DNA of 36,986 nt from an uncultured Colwellia sp. GTDB lineage: Bacteria; Pseudomonadota; Gammaproteobacteria; Enterobacterales; Alteromonadaceae. Positions 1 through 10,447 of the stretch are shown here, piece after piece. Below the pieces are notes generated by a model. It did no database searches. It saw only the letters and a program-made list of their open reading frames with translations, and was not told the origin of the DNA. A program made the position numbers and the translations under genes. The stretch spans positions 1 to 36,986 of the forward strand of contig CAJXRC010000020.1 in assembly GCA_913058405.1 (NCBI GenBank). The letters are read 5' to 3'. Every line of letters starts with the position of its first letter. The first letter of the stretch is position 1.

Positions 1-40
1 AGAGAATGCAGGAGCATATTCTCCTGAATAACCATTCTCT
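1..40. repeat. Nested inverted repeat at the contig edge: AGAGAATG(1-8)/CATTCTCT(33-40) enclosing CAGGAG(9-14)/CTCCTG(21-26)
   Basis: Arms are exact reverse complements. It may overlap the 3' end of a truncated upstream ORF (frame 2: ENAGAYSPE*). Confidence 0.45.
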
Positions 41-370
41 TCAATCAATGCCTTGCCTTTAAGCCTTTTAATTCTCGCTGAGTGGGAAATAACTTAATGG
101 GCTTGGTATAATAGACCTTCACTTTCAATAAAACTTACTTTATTAAACGCTGGTAAAGCGTCTTTGTTTTGGCATTGAAAAATAATAATTGTCACTCATT
201 CAAGTATTACGAGTTTTCCTGTCTTCTTATTTCTTATTTTTCGTTTAAAATATAATCTTGTAATAAGCACAGCATCACTTTTTTATCATAGTAATAGTCT
301 GATAAATAAACTAAAATAATACTTGTGTTGCTTTTTTGCGCTGCCCTTAGCTTTAATAGCTTTAACGTGG

Positions 371-3300
371 ATGAGATGTATTTCATTGTTTTTTAATCGC
401 TTTATGTATTTTATTATCTTACTTGTTGGCCTTTTGATGCCAGCTTATAGTAATGAACACCCTTCAGAGCTTATTAATGAGTACTCTGTCGAGATGTTAA
501 CCGAAGACGATGGTTTTGTTTCTTCTGAAATATATTCAATCATTCAGGACAACCAAGGTTTACTGTGGTTTGGTACCGCCGAAAATGGCGTAATGCGCTA
601 CGATAGCCGAAAAGTAACCCTCTTTGAATTTGATAGTATGAGTTCAAACGGCTTATCGCATAATGATGCTGGCAATCTCATGTTAGATCGTAACGGGAGA
701 ATATGGATTGGTACTTGGGGAGGAGGCGCTAACCTTTATGAACCAGAAACAGGAAAATTTCAGCATTTTATCAATGACCCTCTCCGGGTTGATTCTATCT
801 CATCAAACCGCATACAATCTTTGTTTCATGACCAAGATGGTACTATTTGGTTAGGCTCCTACGATCATGGTTTAAATCGATATCTTGGTAATAATAGTTT
901 TGAGCACATTGAAAAAGATGATGCTGTTGAATCTGGTTTATCCCATAATAGAATATGGGATATTGAAGATAATGATGGCCAAAGCTTATGGATTGCGACT
1001 AGTTTTGGCTTGAATTTATATGATAAAACTAATAAAGCCTTTTCTCATTTTTTTCCTGACCCAAATAACCCAACTCCCACGGGCGCAAACGAAATCAGAA
1101 GTATTTTAAAAACGTCAAAAAATAAGCTCTATGTCGGTACACAAAAAGGCCCTTATAATTTCGATAAAGAAAGCGGACTTTTTACCCCTTTAAAAACCCC
1201 TGATGACGAATACCTAGGTCAGGTTAATTCTATGATTGAGGATCACAAAGGCGACCTTTGGTTTGTTTCCAGTAAAGGCTTGTTTCGACAATCAAGCTCA
1301 GGCCTGCAAATTGAACAGTTTGAACTTGAACATAATAATGGCTTAAGAATTATTTTCGAAGATAGTTCGAGAACCATCTGGGTTACTAGCGAAACTCATG
1401 GCATTTATAAGATAGTGCCTCATCGTAAATTTAAATCTATTAATAGCTCTGCGCTAACAGCCCCGAATGGCATAACTGTTGATACTAATGGAGACTTGTT
1501 AATTGTCTCTTCATCATCTGAACTATATAAATGGCAAATATCATCACAAAAACTTGAAAGACTATCCGCACCAATCTTTAGCAGCAAAAATGGTTATGGA
1601 GAAAATAGATTATTGGAAAAACCCATTATATTTCTAGATGACAATAATATCTTATGGATTGCTCAAGATGACGGGTTAGCAAAATTTGATTTGAAAACTA
1701 GGACGATTGATTTAATAAAATATCCAAAATCTGATCCTAGCTATAACGAATTTCGAGAATTACGAGCGCTCAATACTGATAAATATGGAAACCTATGGAT
1801 TGGTACTTATAAAAATGGTGTCTATCGCTATAACCCTTTGACAAAATCTTTTAATCATTTAGATGATTCTTTAGGATTATCTCACCCCGAGGTATTAGAG
1901 ATATTTAAAGATAATGAACAAAACATTTGGGTTGGTACAGGCAATGGAATCAACCTTTGGGATGATATCAACCAACAGTTTATTTCATTTAAAAGTGAGC
2001 ATAATAAAAAAGATAGTTTGCTAGGAAAAATAGTTCAGGATATACATCAATCCCAAGATGGAAAAATCTGGATTGCCACACAAAAAGGTCTCAATTTATA
2101 CCTGCCTGAAACAAATAACTTTAAACACTTTAGCAGAAAAAATGGCTTACCTACGTCTTTGATACGTGCGATTGAAGATGATAATAGTGGTCATTTATGG
2201 TTGACCACAAATAAAGGTATTTCAAGATTAAACCCATTAACCGCAGCAGTGACTAACTTTGATAGTTACAATGGTTTATTAGGGTTAAATTACTATCCAA
2301 ATAGTCTGGTAAAAGGTGGAAACGAAACACTTTTCACGAGTAGCCAAAGAGGTATTGAGTTTTTTAACACTTCAGCCATTGAAGCTAATAATAGTGAGTT
2401 CAATATTATTTTAACGGGATTCAATAAAATGGGCCACTCCGTGCAGCTTGAAACGCCCTATTCTTATGTAACTGATATTGAGCTTTCTTACCTTGATTAC
2501 TTTTTTTCATTTGAATTCTCAGTATTAGATTTCATTTCCCCGAGTAAGAACCTATATGCTTATAAACTAGAAGGCTATGATGATAACTGGATTGATATCG
2601 GTAATCGAAATATCGCGTCTTTTACTAATTTAGATGGTGGTTCATATAAATTCTTAGTCAAAGCAACTAACAGCAGTGGTAAGTGGGGAGAAAAAGTTCT
2701 GTCCATTAACTTGTACGTATCTCCACCACCTTGGAAGTCTTGGTGGGCATATAGTTTATATGCGGTATTGACGCTACTTGTTGTGTTTATTTTTATTTAT
2801 TTTAGAACACGGTTACAACAAACAGAAATAGCGAGACAGAAGCAATTTGTGTTAACGCTTGAAGAACAGGTTAAAGAAAAAACAGCCTCCTTAAATACAA
2901 AGGCAAGTGACTTAATTGCAGCGAATAAGCAGCTGGAAGTACTTACTTATCAAGATGGATTAACAGAGTTATATAATCGTCGATACTTCGATAAACAACT
3001 GACAACAGAGATAAATAGGCATTATCGTCAGAAACAACCATTGTCTCTCATTCTTTGCGATATTGATCATTTTAAGTTATTTAACGATTCTTACGGTCAT
3101 CAGCAAGGCGACAATTGTCTCAAACAAGTAGCGGAATGTATTCGTACCAACGTAGCAAGAATGACCGACGCGAATTGCCGTTATGGTGGCGAGGAGTTCG
3201 CGATTATTCTACCCAATACATCAGTGGAACAGTCGACTCTGGTTGCAGAACGTTTATGTTTTGCGATAGAGAATATGAACATTCCTCATGAAAAATCTAA

Positions 3301-3451
3301 AACGAGCAGCTTTGTCACTTTAACTATAGGGGTTGTTACTATCCCACCAGATCAGACGACATCCGTTGACTCAATTGTTGGTAGTGCAGATAAAGCTCTT
3401 TACCTTGGTAAGACAAATGGAAGAAATAGGGTTGTCCGCGCGGATAGCTAA
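371..3451 (+). CDS. Periplasmic beta-propeller (two-component-regulator propeller, Y_Y_Y) sensor diguanylate cyclase
   Basis: Repeated LW(I/F)GT propeller motifs, a Y_Y_Y-like region (YAYKLEGYDDNWIDIG...), one TM segment and a C-terminal GGEEF with RxxD (RMTD) five residues upstream. The ATG at 371 gives a signal-peptide-like start; the track ORF begins at a TTG at 323. Confidence 0.9.
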   Translation: MRCISLFFNRFMYFIILLVGLLMPAYSNEHPSELINEYSVEMLTEDDGFVSSEIYSIIQDNQGLLWFGTAENGVMRYDSRKVTLFEFDSMSSNGLSHNDAGNLMLDRNGRIWIGTWGGGANLYEPETGKFQHFINDPLRVDSISSNRIQSLFHDQDGTIWLGSYDHGLNRYLGNNSFEHIEKDDAVESGLSHNRIWDIEDNDGQSLWIATSFGLNLYDKTNKAFSHFFPDPNNPTPTGANEIRSILKTSKNKLYVGTQKGPYNFDKESGLFTPLKTPDDEYLGQVNSMIEDHKGDLWFVSSKGLFRQSSSGLQIEQFELEHNNGLRIIFEDSSRTIWVTSETHGIYKIVPHRKFKSINSSALTAPNGITVDTNGDLLIVSSSSELYKWQISSQKLERLSAPIFSSKNGYGENRLLEKPIIFLDDNNILWIAQDDGLAKFDLKTRTIDLIKYPKSDPSYNEFRELRALNTDKYGNLWIGTYKNGVYRYNPLTKSFNHLDDSLGLSHPEVLEIFKDNEQNIWVGTGNGINLWDDINQQFISFKSEHNKKDSLLGKIVQDIHQSQDGKIWIATQKGLNLYLPETNNFKHFSRKNGLPTSLIRAIEDDNSGHLWLTTNKGISRLNPLTAAVTNFDSYNGLLGLNYYPNSLVKGGNETLFTSSQRGIEFFNTSAIEANNSEFNIILTGFNKMGHSVQLETPYSYVTDIELSYLDYFFSFEFSVLDFISPSKNLYAYKLEGYDDNWIDIGNRNIASFTNLDGGSYKFLVKATNSSGKWGEKVLSINLYVSPPPWKSWWAYSLYAVLTLLVVFIFIYFRTRLQQTEIARQKQFVLTLEEQVKEKTASLNTKASDLIAANKQLEVLTYQDGLTELYNRRYFDKQLTTEINRHYRQKQPLSLILCDIDHFKLFNDSYGHQQGDNCLKQVAECIRTNVARMTDANCRYGGEEFAIILPNTSVEQSTLVAERLCFAIENMNIPHEKSKTSSFVTLTIGVVTIPPDQTTSVDSIVGSADKALYLGKTNGRNRVVRADS

Positions 3452-3636
3452 GATGTACCGAGTTGAATCAGTTTAGTTTTAAGCGCAGCGATTCATGCCC
3501 ATGTTTAAGGGTTTCACAATTACCTTTCATCCGCTGTAACGGACACTTGTATTTTTTATAAAAAAGAATGCCCTAGTGTTTATTATAAAACTGTTGTGCT
3601 AAGTTATTCTATGACTCACTAATAGGATTAAATTCT

Positions 3637-4692
3637 TTGCATGAACAACCCCAAGTAAATAGTCTTGATAATGAAAGCCAGCAACAAGCGCATGTTGTGT
3701 CTTTATTTGCCTTGGTGGGCATGTCACTTACCGCCGTAATGGGACTCATTGCGCTGTTCAACAACAACTTCATTTTAGCTGCGAGCTTATTCTTTGCTTC
3801 TTTTGTCTATTTTCTTGGTTATTTTGCTTATAAAAAGTACAACAATATAACATTAAGCTCCGCCATTATTCTGTATTCTCTCTACTTATTAATGTTCTTT
3901 CTGATCTACTCAGGTGGTGTTGAAAATACCGGGCCTTTATGGATATTTATTGTTGCCCCTGTTTCAGTATTCATTCACGGTTTAAAGCGTGGGTTAATCG
4001 ACATTACATTATTCGTTGCAATCATCAGCATCCTTATGTTTATGCCAACAGATATTATTGCTCATGCCCCTTACAGTACTGAGTTTAAATTACGTTTACT
4101 CTATTCCTTTTTAACTGTTACCTTTCTATCGGCTTTATATGAATATGCAAGGGATAAGTCTTATAAACACACATTAGAATTAAGTAAAAAATACCAACAG
4201 CTTGCTCACTTCGATCCCTTAACTCAACTATCCAATCGCCGTGATGCGCTCTGTATTTTAAAACGTGAACAAGCGAGATTAATACGCAGCAAAGAACCAT
4301 TATCTATAATCATTTGCGATGTGGATCATTTTAAAAAGATTAATGATCAATATGGGCACAATGCTGGTGATGTAGTATTAATAGAGCTTGCAAAAATATT
4401 TAGCCAAAATATTAGAAAACAAGATTGTGTTGCTCGTTGGGGTGGAGAAGAGTTTTTATTTATTTTACCGCAAACACTCGCTAAAAACGCTCATATTTTT
4501 GCAGCAAAGATCCTCGATAAATTACAGGGTCATAGAGTGACTTATCAGGACAAAAAAATTACGGTAACTGTAAGTATGGGGATCGAGCAATTTAATGAAA
4601 ATCAAAGTATTGATGAAATAATAAACAATGCAGATAAGTATTTATATCTAGCAAAAAATGCGGGAAGAAATCAAATATTTCCAAAATTTTAA
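3637..4692 (+). CDS. Membrane-bound diguanylate cyclase (GGDEF domain)
   Basis: Several N-terminal hydrophobic helices, then a GGDEF domain with GGEEF and an RKQD I-site. TTG start in the track; exact start uncertain. Confidence 0.85.
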   Translation: MHEQPQVNSLDNESQQQAHVVSLFALVGMSLTAVMGLIALFNNNFILAASLFFASFVYFLGYFAYKKYNNITLSSAIILYSLYLLMFFLIYSGGVENTGPLWIFIVAPVSVFIHGLKRGLIDITLFVAIISILMFMPTDIIAHAPYSTEFKLRLLYSFLTVTFLSALYEYARDKSYKHTLELSKKYQQLAHFDPLTQLSNRRDALCILKREQARLIRSKEPLSIIICDVDHFKKINDQYGHNAGDVVLIELAKIFSQNIRKQDCVARWGGEEFLFILPQTLAKNAHIFAAKILDKLQGHRVTYQDKKITVTVSMGIEQFNENQSIDEIINNADKYLYLAKNAGRNQIFPKF

Positions 4693-4804
4693 CCTGCTGT
4701 TTTATCAGTCAGGTTTAAGTACTCTTGAATCGAAAATATCCAATACCAAGTGCATTCATTGGAATAACTAATACAAAGCCTCAAACCATCTTAAAAATAG
4801 CTAA

Positions 4805-5206
4805 TCAAGCAGTCGCCATACATTTTCTTAACCAGCTACTAGCGCTAACATTATCAGAGAAAAAGCGATGCTTCACACCAGCATCCGTATACGCTTTTTT
4901 ACATACATCCTCAGTAATTGAAGGACTATCAGCGTATTGAAGGTTGATGGCTACAGCGCGTACTTGCACTGCTTTTAAATAATTAGTGAAGTAGGTCATT
5001 GCTTCAGGTGTTGCTAGTGCTTCATTGCGAAGTATGACTAAGCTAGTATAGTTATCCATATTTAACTGTGGTCTTAAGGACGTTATTTTTGCTTCCATAC
5101 CTTCAAAAAACTCTGTATTACAAGGTCCTGCAATATCCACAGTAATAAGATCATTATCTACCGTTATATTACTACTTCCGTGTGGCAAAAAAGTACGTTT
5201 TGACAT
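4805..5206 (-). CDS. Small hypothetical protein, possibly STAS/SpoIIAA-like
   Basis: 133-aa ORF with ATG start and its own upstream intergenic region; family resemblance judged by eye only. Confidence 0.6.
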   Translation of the reverse strand: MSKRTFLPHGSSNITVDNDLITVDIAGPCNTEFFEGMEAKITSLRPQLNMDNYTSLVILRNEALATPEAMTYFTNYLKAVQVRAVAINLQYADSPSITEDVCKKAYTDAGVKHRFFSDNVSASSWLRKCMATA

Positions 5207-5337
5207 GACGTTCTCTGAGTAAACTTAGGTTGGCTAGCTTCATAGTAGCAATAATGAATTCATAATACTCAATTATGAATGAGTAGACTTTTTCAATTAC
5301 TTTTGCAGCTTCTTTTACAGTTGCTTGATAGGTAGGC

Positions 5338-5374
5338 ATGAAGGAGATAACCCTTATCTGGTTAGCTCCCTCAT
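5338..5374 (-). terminator. Hairpin downstream of the dld-II-like gene
   Basis: ATGAAGGAGATAACC (5338-5352) pairs with GGTTAGCTCCCTCAT (5360-5374) at 13/15 positions with a 7-nt loop. No obvious U-tract, so a terminator role is uncertain. Confidence 0.45.
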
Positions 5375-5400
5375 AACATTAAGTACAGCGCTTATTTACT

Positions 5401-8235
5401 TTAAACGCTTTGAGCAGTAGTTGCTTTATCCACTAAATAAAGAATGGATTGATAATCTATCCCAGCATGATGCGATAAACCTATTTCGCAGGTTCTACTA
5501 TTGCTATAACCTACAGAGCAGCCTGATGGTACTTGCTCTTTTAAGGTGGCCAAAGCATTTTCATTAAGCTCAGGGGTAGTAAAACCTTTATCTCCAGCAA
5601 ATCCACAACACTGAATATGTTCAGGAATAACAACATTATTACTGCATAACTTAGCAAGTTGCTCCATTTTATCCGTTAAGCCCATACGTCTGCTGCTACA
5701 CGTTACATGCAACATGATGGTATCGTTTAATTGCTTAAACGCTAAGTGTTCAGCCAGTACATCTGCAACAAATCCTACAGGTTCATAAATAGATAAATTT
5801 GCTGTCGCTGCTGTATCTTCAAGAAGCATTGATTTACATGGACTGGTATCAATTAAAATGGGGTATTGGCCATTTTCACTCAGTTCAGTTAACTTGGTTA
5901 ATAATGAGCTTCTTTTCTGCCCAGCCTCATCAAACATGCCTTTACTATTAAATGGCATACCGCAGCACTCACCGGTAAAGTCTGGGCTAATAATATCAAA
6001 ACCTGCCTTGGTTAAAACAGCATAAGTTACTTCGGTTAATGAGCGTTGCTCGGTTGCGTCAACCGCTTGGCCCATACTTCTACTGGCACAACTTGGTATA
6101 TAAACTACCTTGGGCTTAACGCTACTGTAGTTTGAAATCACTTTAGGTTGATAGCTAGCTTTATTAGGTAAGTATTTACTCCATAATGGAATGTTATTCG
6201 CTGACAACTTGCGTACTGTTCCCGTTAAACCACCCATCACAGTATTACCAAGTAGACGTTGACTAAAGCCAGCAATGGCTAAGGAAACCCGTGTCATTTT
6301 TTCTATGCTGGCAAAGTTATTCGCTAGCTTTTTCGAGACTCCTTGATATTTAGTATTTCTAACATGACGAAGATCTCGAATTAGGTCACCGGTGTTAATG
6401 CCAACAGGACAGCGATCCGCACACAAACCAGTCGCTGCACAGGTATCGATACCTAAATAGTTGAAGTCTTTTTCAAGCTCACTTAACAATTGAGGATTAT
6501 CACCTGAGGCAGTCAAACGACTAATTTCACGATAAGTGGTAATACGTTGTCTTGGTGTTAGGCTCAATCCTTTTGAAGGGCATACTGGCTCACAAAATCC
6601 ACATTCAATACATTTATCGACAATGTCATGTGCTGCAGGTAAGTTTTTTAAATGCTTAATATGAGCTAACGGATCATCATTAATGATAACGCCAGGGTTT
6701 AATAAATAACTTGGATCAAATAGAGCCTTTAGTTGCTGCATTAAACTAAAGCCTTCTTTGCCCCATTCTAATTCAATGAAGGGTGCCATATTTCGCCCAG
6801 TACCATGTTCAGCCTTCAATGAACCTTGATAATCGACTGCCACTAGCTGACAAACATCATCCATAAAAGCTTGATATCGGTCTACTTCTGGCTGAGTTGA
6901 GAAATCCTGTGTGAAAACAAAATGTAAATTACCATCAAGTGCATGACCAAAGATAATGGCTTCATCGTAATGATATTTTTCAAACAACCCTTGTAGTTTG
7001 GCAACCGCATCTGCAAGTTGTTCAACAGGAAAAGCAACATCTTCAATGATAACAGTCGTACCTGTTTCTCTTACGGCGCCAACCGCAGGGAAGGTACCTT
7101 TTCGAATGGCCCACAGTTGTGAGTACTCACTTGCAATATCAGTAAATTTGATGACATTCGTTTGCTGAAAATCACTTAATAGGTTTTCTAAGTCGGCAAT
7201 TTGCTCCGTTAATAACTGCTGATTGGCTGCACGTGTTTCAATCAGTAATGCACCAACATCTTTGCCGAGTGTTTTGATAAATTCAGGTAAGCCTTTCATG
7301 TCACTGACAGAGGCTAACGATCTTCTGTCCATCAACTCAACAGCAGAAACATTGGCATCAGCTAGCGCGCTTACCGCAGAGCAAGTTGTTTGCATATCAG
7401 GAAAAAATACAATAGATGAAGCTCGGTATTTATGCTCGATGACCGTGTTATAAGTAATTGAAGAAATAAAGCCTAAAGTACCTTCTGAACCAATCATTAA
7501 ATGCGCAAGAATATCGATAGGATCGTCAAAATCAATCAGAGAGTTAATGGCATAACCCGTGGTGTTTTTTAATCGATATTTATGCTTGATTAAGGCACTT
7601 AATTTTTCATCACTACGAGTTTTAATGGCGAGACTATGTAAGCGCTCTAAAAGTTGTACATGGCTTTTTTTAAACGCTGAAACACTCGCTTCATCAGCGG
7701 TATCTAGGATGCTACCGTCATGTAAAACAAGGCGAATATTATCAAGGGTTTGATAACTATTTTGTGCAACACCACAACACATACCACTGGCATTATTAGC
7801 GGCAATACCTGCAACTTTACAGGTATTAATTGAAGCAGGATCAGGGCCTATTTTTCGTCCGTAAGGTAATAAGTATTTATTGGCATCTGCACCTATAACG
7901 CCTGGCCCCAGTTTGATTTTTAAACCAAGATCTAGTATTTCATGGTCACGCCAGCTATTGGTGAGCATGATTAAAATAGAGTCAGATTGGGCCTGACCCG
8001 AAAGGCTGGTACCCGCGGCTCTAAATGTTACTGGCAACTTTGCTTGTGCTGCAGCTTTAATGACTCTTACTACTTCGGTTTCATCATCTAAAATAAGTAC
8101 TAATTGGGGTACTAAGCGATAGAAACTTGCATCAACGCCATATGCCAAGCGTCGAGTATAATCGGTAATAATACGTGATGCAGGAATAAATTCTGCAACT
8201 TGCTTAGCAAGCAATTGATAATGCTCAGGTAACAT
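5401..8235 (-). CDS. dld-II: FAD-binding and Fe-S-binding D-lactate dehydrogenase (Dld-II-like)
   Basis: FAD_binding_4-type N-terminus (VTFRAAGTSLSGQ), ferredoxin-type cysteines (CIECGFCEPVCP, CAATGLCADRCPVG) and CCG-type motifs (GECCGMPFNSKG, IQCCGFAGDKG). Sits beside lldEFG and a lactate permease. Confidence 0.9.
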   Translation of the reverse strand: MLPEHYQLLAKQVAEFIPASRIITDYTRRLAYGVDASFYRLVPQLVLILDDETEVVRVIKAAAQAKLPVTFRAAGTSLSGQAQSDSILIMLTNSWRDHEILDLGLKIKLGPGVIGADANKYLLPYGRKIGPDPASINTCKVAGIAANNASGMCCGVAQNSYQTLDNIRLVLHDGSILDTADEASVSAFKKSHVQLLERLHSLAIKTRSDEKLSALIKHKYRLKNTTGYAINSLIDFDDPIDILAHLMIGSEGTLGFISSITYNTVIEHKYRASSIVFFPDMQTTCSAVSALADANVSAVELMDRRSLASVSDMKGLPEFIKTLGKDVGALLIETRAANQQLLTEQIADLENLLSDFQQTNVIKFTDIASEYSQLWAIRKGTFPAVGAVRETGTTVIIEDVAFPVEQLADAVAKLQGLFEKYHYDEAIIFGHALDGNLHFVFTQDFSTQPEVDRYQAFMDDVCQLVAVDYQGSLKAEHGTGRNMAPFIELEWGKEGFSLMQQLKALFDPSYLLNPGVIINDDPLAHIKHLKNLPAAHDIVDKCIECGFCEPVCPSKGLSLTPRQRITTYREISRLTASGDNPQLLSELEKDFNYLGIDTCAATGLCADRCPVGINTGDLIRDLRHVRNTKYQGVSKKLANNFASIEKMTRVSLAIAGFSQRLLGNTVMGGLTGTVRKLSANNIPLWSKYLPNKASYQPKVISNYSSVKPKVVYIPSCASRSMGQAVDATEQRSLTEVTYAVLTKAGFDIISPDFTGECCGMPFNSKGMFDEAGQKRSSLLTKLTELSENGQYPILIDTSPCKSMLLEDTAATANLSIYEPVGFVADVLAEHLAFKQLNDTIMLHVTCSSRRMGLTDKMEQLAKLCSNNVVIPEHIQCCGFAGDKGFTTPELNENALATLKEQVPSGCSVGYSNSRTCEIGLSHHAGIDYQSILYLVDKATTAQSV

Positions 8236-8250
8236 AAAATCTTCCCAAAT

Positions 8251-8285
8251 TAACTATTAACTATTAACTATTAACTATTAAATAT
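8251..8285. repeat. Tandem heptanucleotide repeat (TAACTAT)x4 plus a degenerate TAAATAT
   Basis: Four perfect copies at 8251-8278, then TAAATAT at 8279-8285. It spans the lldG stop codon and the lldG/dld-II intergenic space. Confidence 0.95.
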
Positions 8286-8964
8286 TTATTAATAAAACAA
8301 TAAGTGCTTTCGGGCCGTGAGCACCATAAGCTAACGTTTGCTGAATATCAGCAGTTTTCGATGGTCCTGAGACTAAGACAACATTGGTTGGTAATTTATC
8401 TTGCCACTGCTGCGAAGTCATCAAGCTAGCAAAGTCGGCATGCAATTCATTGGCATCGACAATAACCAAGTGCACTGGTGGTACCAAGGTTAAACTTCTT
8501 GGCTCATTTTCGTCAGGCCATAAAACAATAGATCCTGTTGCTGCAATTGAACAGCGAGAGGTAGATAAAGCTGCAGGACATTCATTAAAAAGCATTTCTT
8601 TATTGTTATCAATTGAAAAATCATAGGCTTGTAAGTCTACTTTGCTATCTAGTGCATTAATCACCTCACGATGTGAGTCATTTTCACCATAAAGCAGTTT
8701 AGTAATATTCAGCACCTTAAGTTGCTCACTGATAACTTCTGCCATATTTTCTTTTGTGGTTTTGATCACTTGTGCATGATTTTTTTCAAGTTCAGAAATA
8801 AACTGAGCTAAGTTTTCTTCACGACTAAACTTTGGATAATTAAAAGAGACTTCTTCAGGCAGTTTTTTATAATCTGCGCCATTAACTTCCGCTTTCAATT
8901 TAGCAAGGATGTTGCCACGCGCTGTATTACTGACTGCTTTGATATCTGCTTTAGTATTTGTCAT
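8278..8964 (-). CDS. lldG: LldG/LutC-family lactate utilisation protein
   Basis: LUD-domain protein directly downstream of lldF. ATG at 8964 (MTNTKADIK...) avoids the overlap with lldF implied by the longer track ORF. Confidence 0.85.
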   Translation of the reverse strand: MTNTKADIKAVSNTARGNILAKLKAEVNGADYKKLPEEVSFNYPKFSREENLAQFISELEKNHAQVIKTTKENMAEVISEQLKVLNITKLLYGENDSHREVINALDSKVDLQAYDFSIDNNKEMLFNECPAALSTSRCSIAATGSIVLWPDENEPRSLTLVPPVHLVIVDANELHADFASLMTSQQWQDKLPTNVVLVSGPSKTADIQQTLAYGAHGPKALIVLLINI

Positions 8965-8968
8965 AAGG

Positions 8969-10447
8969 TTAGCCTCGTTCTTGCTGTGATTGCTGCGTTT
9001 TTTTTTGTTTCGCGTTAATTCTCTGATGTAAAGTCGTTGCTGCTGGTTTAGGTGCGGTTCTAACACTTGTCCAGCCACCCAATTTCTTAGGCATTAAAAA
9101 GCGAAAGCGTGTTAATCCCCACATTGATAAGGCATACATTGTGGGTGATTTATGCACTTGTGCCCATACTTTCCAAATAAGCGCTTCCACATTATTGCGA
9201 CCTGCACCCTGCCCTTTCATCACTTGTGGTTGCTGAGATTTTGGCTTAACACTCTCTTGGCGCAAACGTAATAATATTTTAGGAATCGGAATTTTAACTG
9301 GACATACCTCGCCACAAGCACCACATAAGGTTGATGCTGTTGGTAAATTAGTCGTCGCTTCAAGCCCCAACATATGTGGTGAAATCATTTTACCAATAGG
9401 GCCTGGATAAACAGTCCCGTAAGCATGACCGCCTATACGGGTATACACTGGGCAATGGTTCATACAGGCACCACAACGAATACACTGTAAGGTTTGCTTT
9501 AACTCTTCATCAGCAAAGGCTTGGCTACGGCCATTATCAAGTAAAACCAAATGTACTTCTTCTGGGCCATCTTTTTCACCCAGCTTACGGGGTGAACTGA
9601 TCATATTAAAGTAAGTTGAAATAGCTTGTCCGGTAGCGCTTCGCGTTAACAAACTTAACAGTGGAGGAACGTCTGCCAAGTGTTCGATTACTTTTTCAAT
9701 ACCTGTAATGGCAATATGTAAATCAGGTATGGTGGTACACATACGACCATTACCTTCATTTTCAACTAAACAGAGTGTACCCGTTTCTGCTACGGCAAAG
9801 TTAACACCTGATATGCCAACATCAGCCTGACAAAATTTGTTTCTAAGTACTTCTCTACCCTGTTGAATTAAGGTATCAACATCGGTGCTGTACTCAAAAC
9901 CATCAATGTTATCAGCAAATAATTTAGCTACTTGTTTTTTATTTTGATGGATTGCTGGCATGATGATATGAGATGGATGCTCTTTGGCTAATTGCACAAT
10001 GTACTCGCCCATATCTGACTCAAGACATTCTACATTTCGCTCTTCGAGGTAGTCGTTTAGTGCCGTTTCTTCCGACACCATAGATTTTCCTTTAACGACT
10101 GATTTACCCTTTTTTTGCGCAATAAGCTGAGCAATAATCTCATTTGCTTCAGTAATCGTTTCAGCCCAATGTACCTTGATGCCGTTTTTTTCAAGGTTAC
10201 CTTCTAATTGCTCAAGTAAGTGCGGTAACTTCGCTAAACAACGCTGCTTAATTAATTTGCACTGTTCACGCAAAACTTCAAGTTCATCTTCTGATGAGAA
10301 AGCGCCTTTACGCTTATCCATCAAGTAGTCCATCGCTCCTCTGAAGTTCGATCTGAGCTCTTCATTACCGAGATCTCGTGTAACGTTCGCACGAAAGGCT
10401 TTGGCCGATGCTACATATTTACTTTCTTCTTCGATAATATGTTTCAT
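8969..10447 (-). CDS. lldF: LldF/LutB-family iron-sulfur protein
   Basis: LUD domain plus two 4Fe-4S motifs (CIRCGACMNHCPVYTRIGGHAYGTVYPGPIG, CGACGEVCPVKIPIP). Confidence 0.92.
   Translation of the reverse strand: MKHIIEEESKYVASAKAFRANVTRDLGNEELRSNFRGAMDYLMDKRKGAFSSEDELEVLREQCKLIKQRCLAKLPHLLEQLEGNLEKNGIKVHWAETITEANEIIAQLIAQKKGKSVVKGKSMVSEETALNDYLEERNVECLESDMGEYIVQLAKEHPSHIIMPAIHQNKKQVAKLFADNIDGFEYSTDVDTLIQQGREVLRNKFCQADVGISGVNFAVAETGTLCLVENEGNGRMCTTIPDLHIAITGIEKVIEHLADVPPLLSLLTRSATGQAISTYFNMISSPRKLGEKDGPEEVHLVLLDNGRSQAFADEELKQTLQCIRCGACMNHCPVYTRIGGHAYGTVYPGPIGKMISPHMLGLEATTNLPTASTLCGACGEVCPVKIPIPKILLRLRQESVKPKSQQPQVMKGQGAGRNNVEALIWKVWAQVHKSPTMYALSMWGLTRFRFLMPKKLGGWTSVRTAPKPAATTLHQRINAKQKKTQQSQQERG

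Noticed and set aside
4725-4940. 71-aa plus-strand ORF
   Set aside because: It overlaps the 3' end of the better supported minus-strand 4805-5206 gene and shows no family signal.
7223-7753. Antisense ORFs inside the dld-II-like gene (7223-7453, 7559-7753)
   Set aside because: Shadow ORFs of a strongly supported coding sequence.
8251-8285. Possible CRISPR-like array
   Set aside because: The unit is only 7 bp with no spacers; it is a microsatellite-type repeat.
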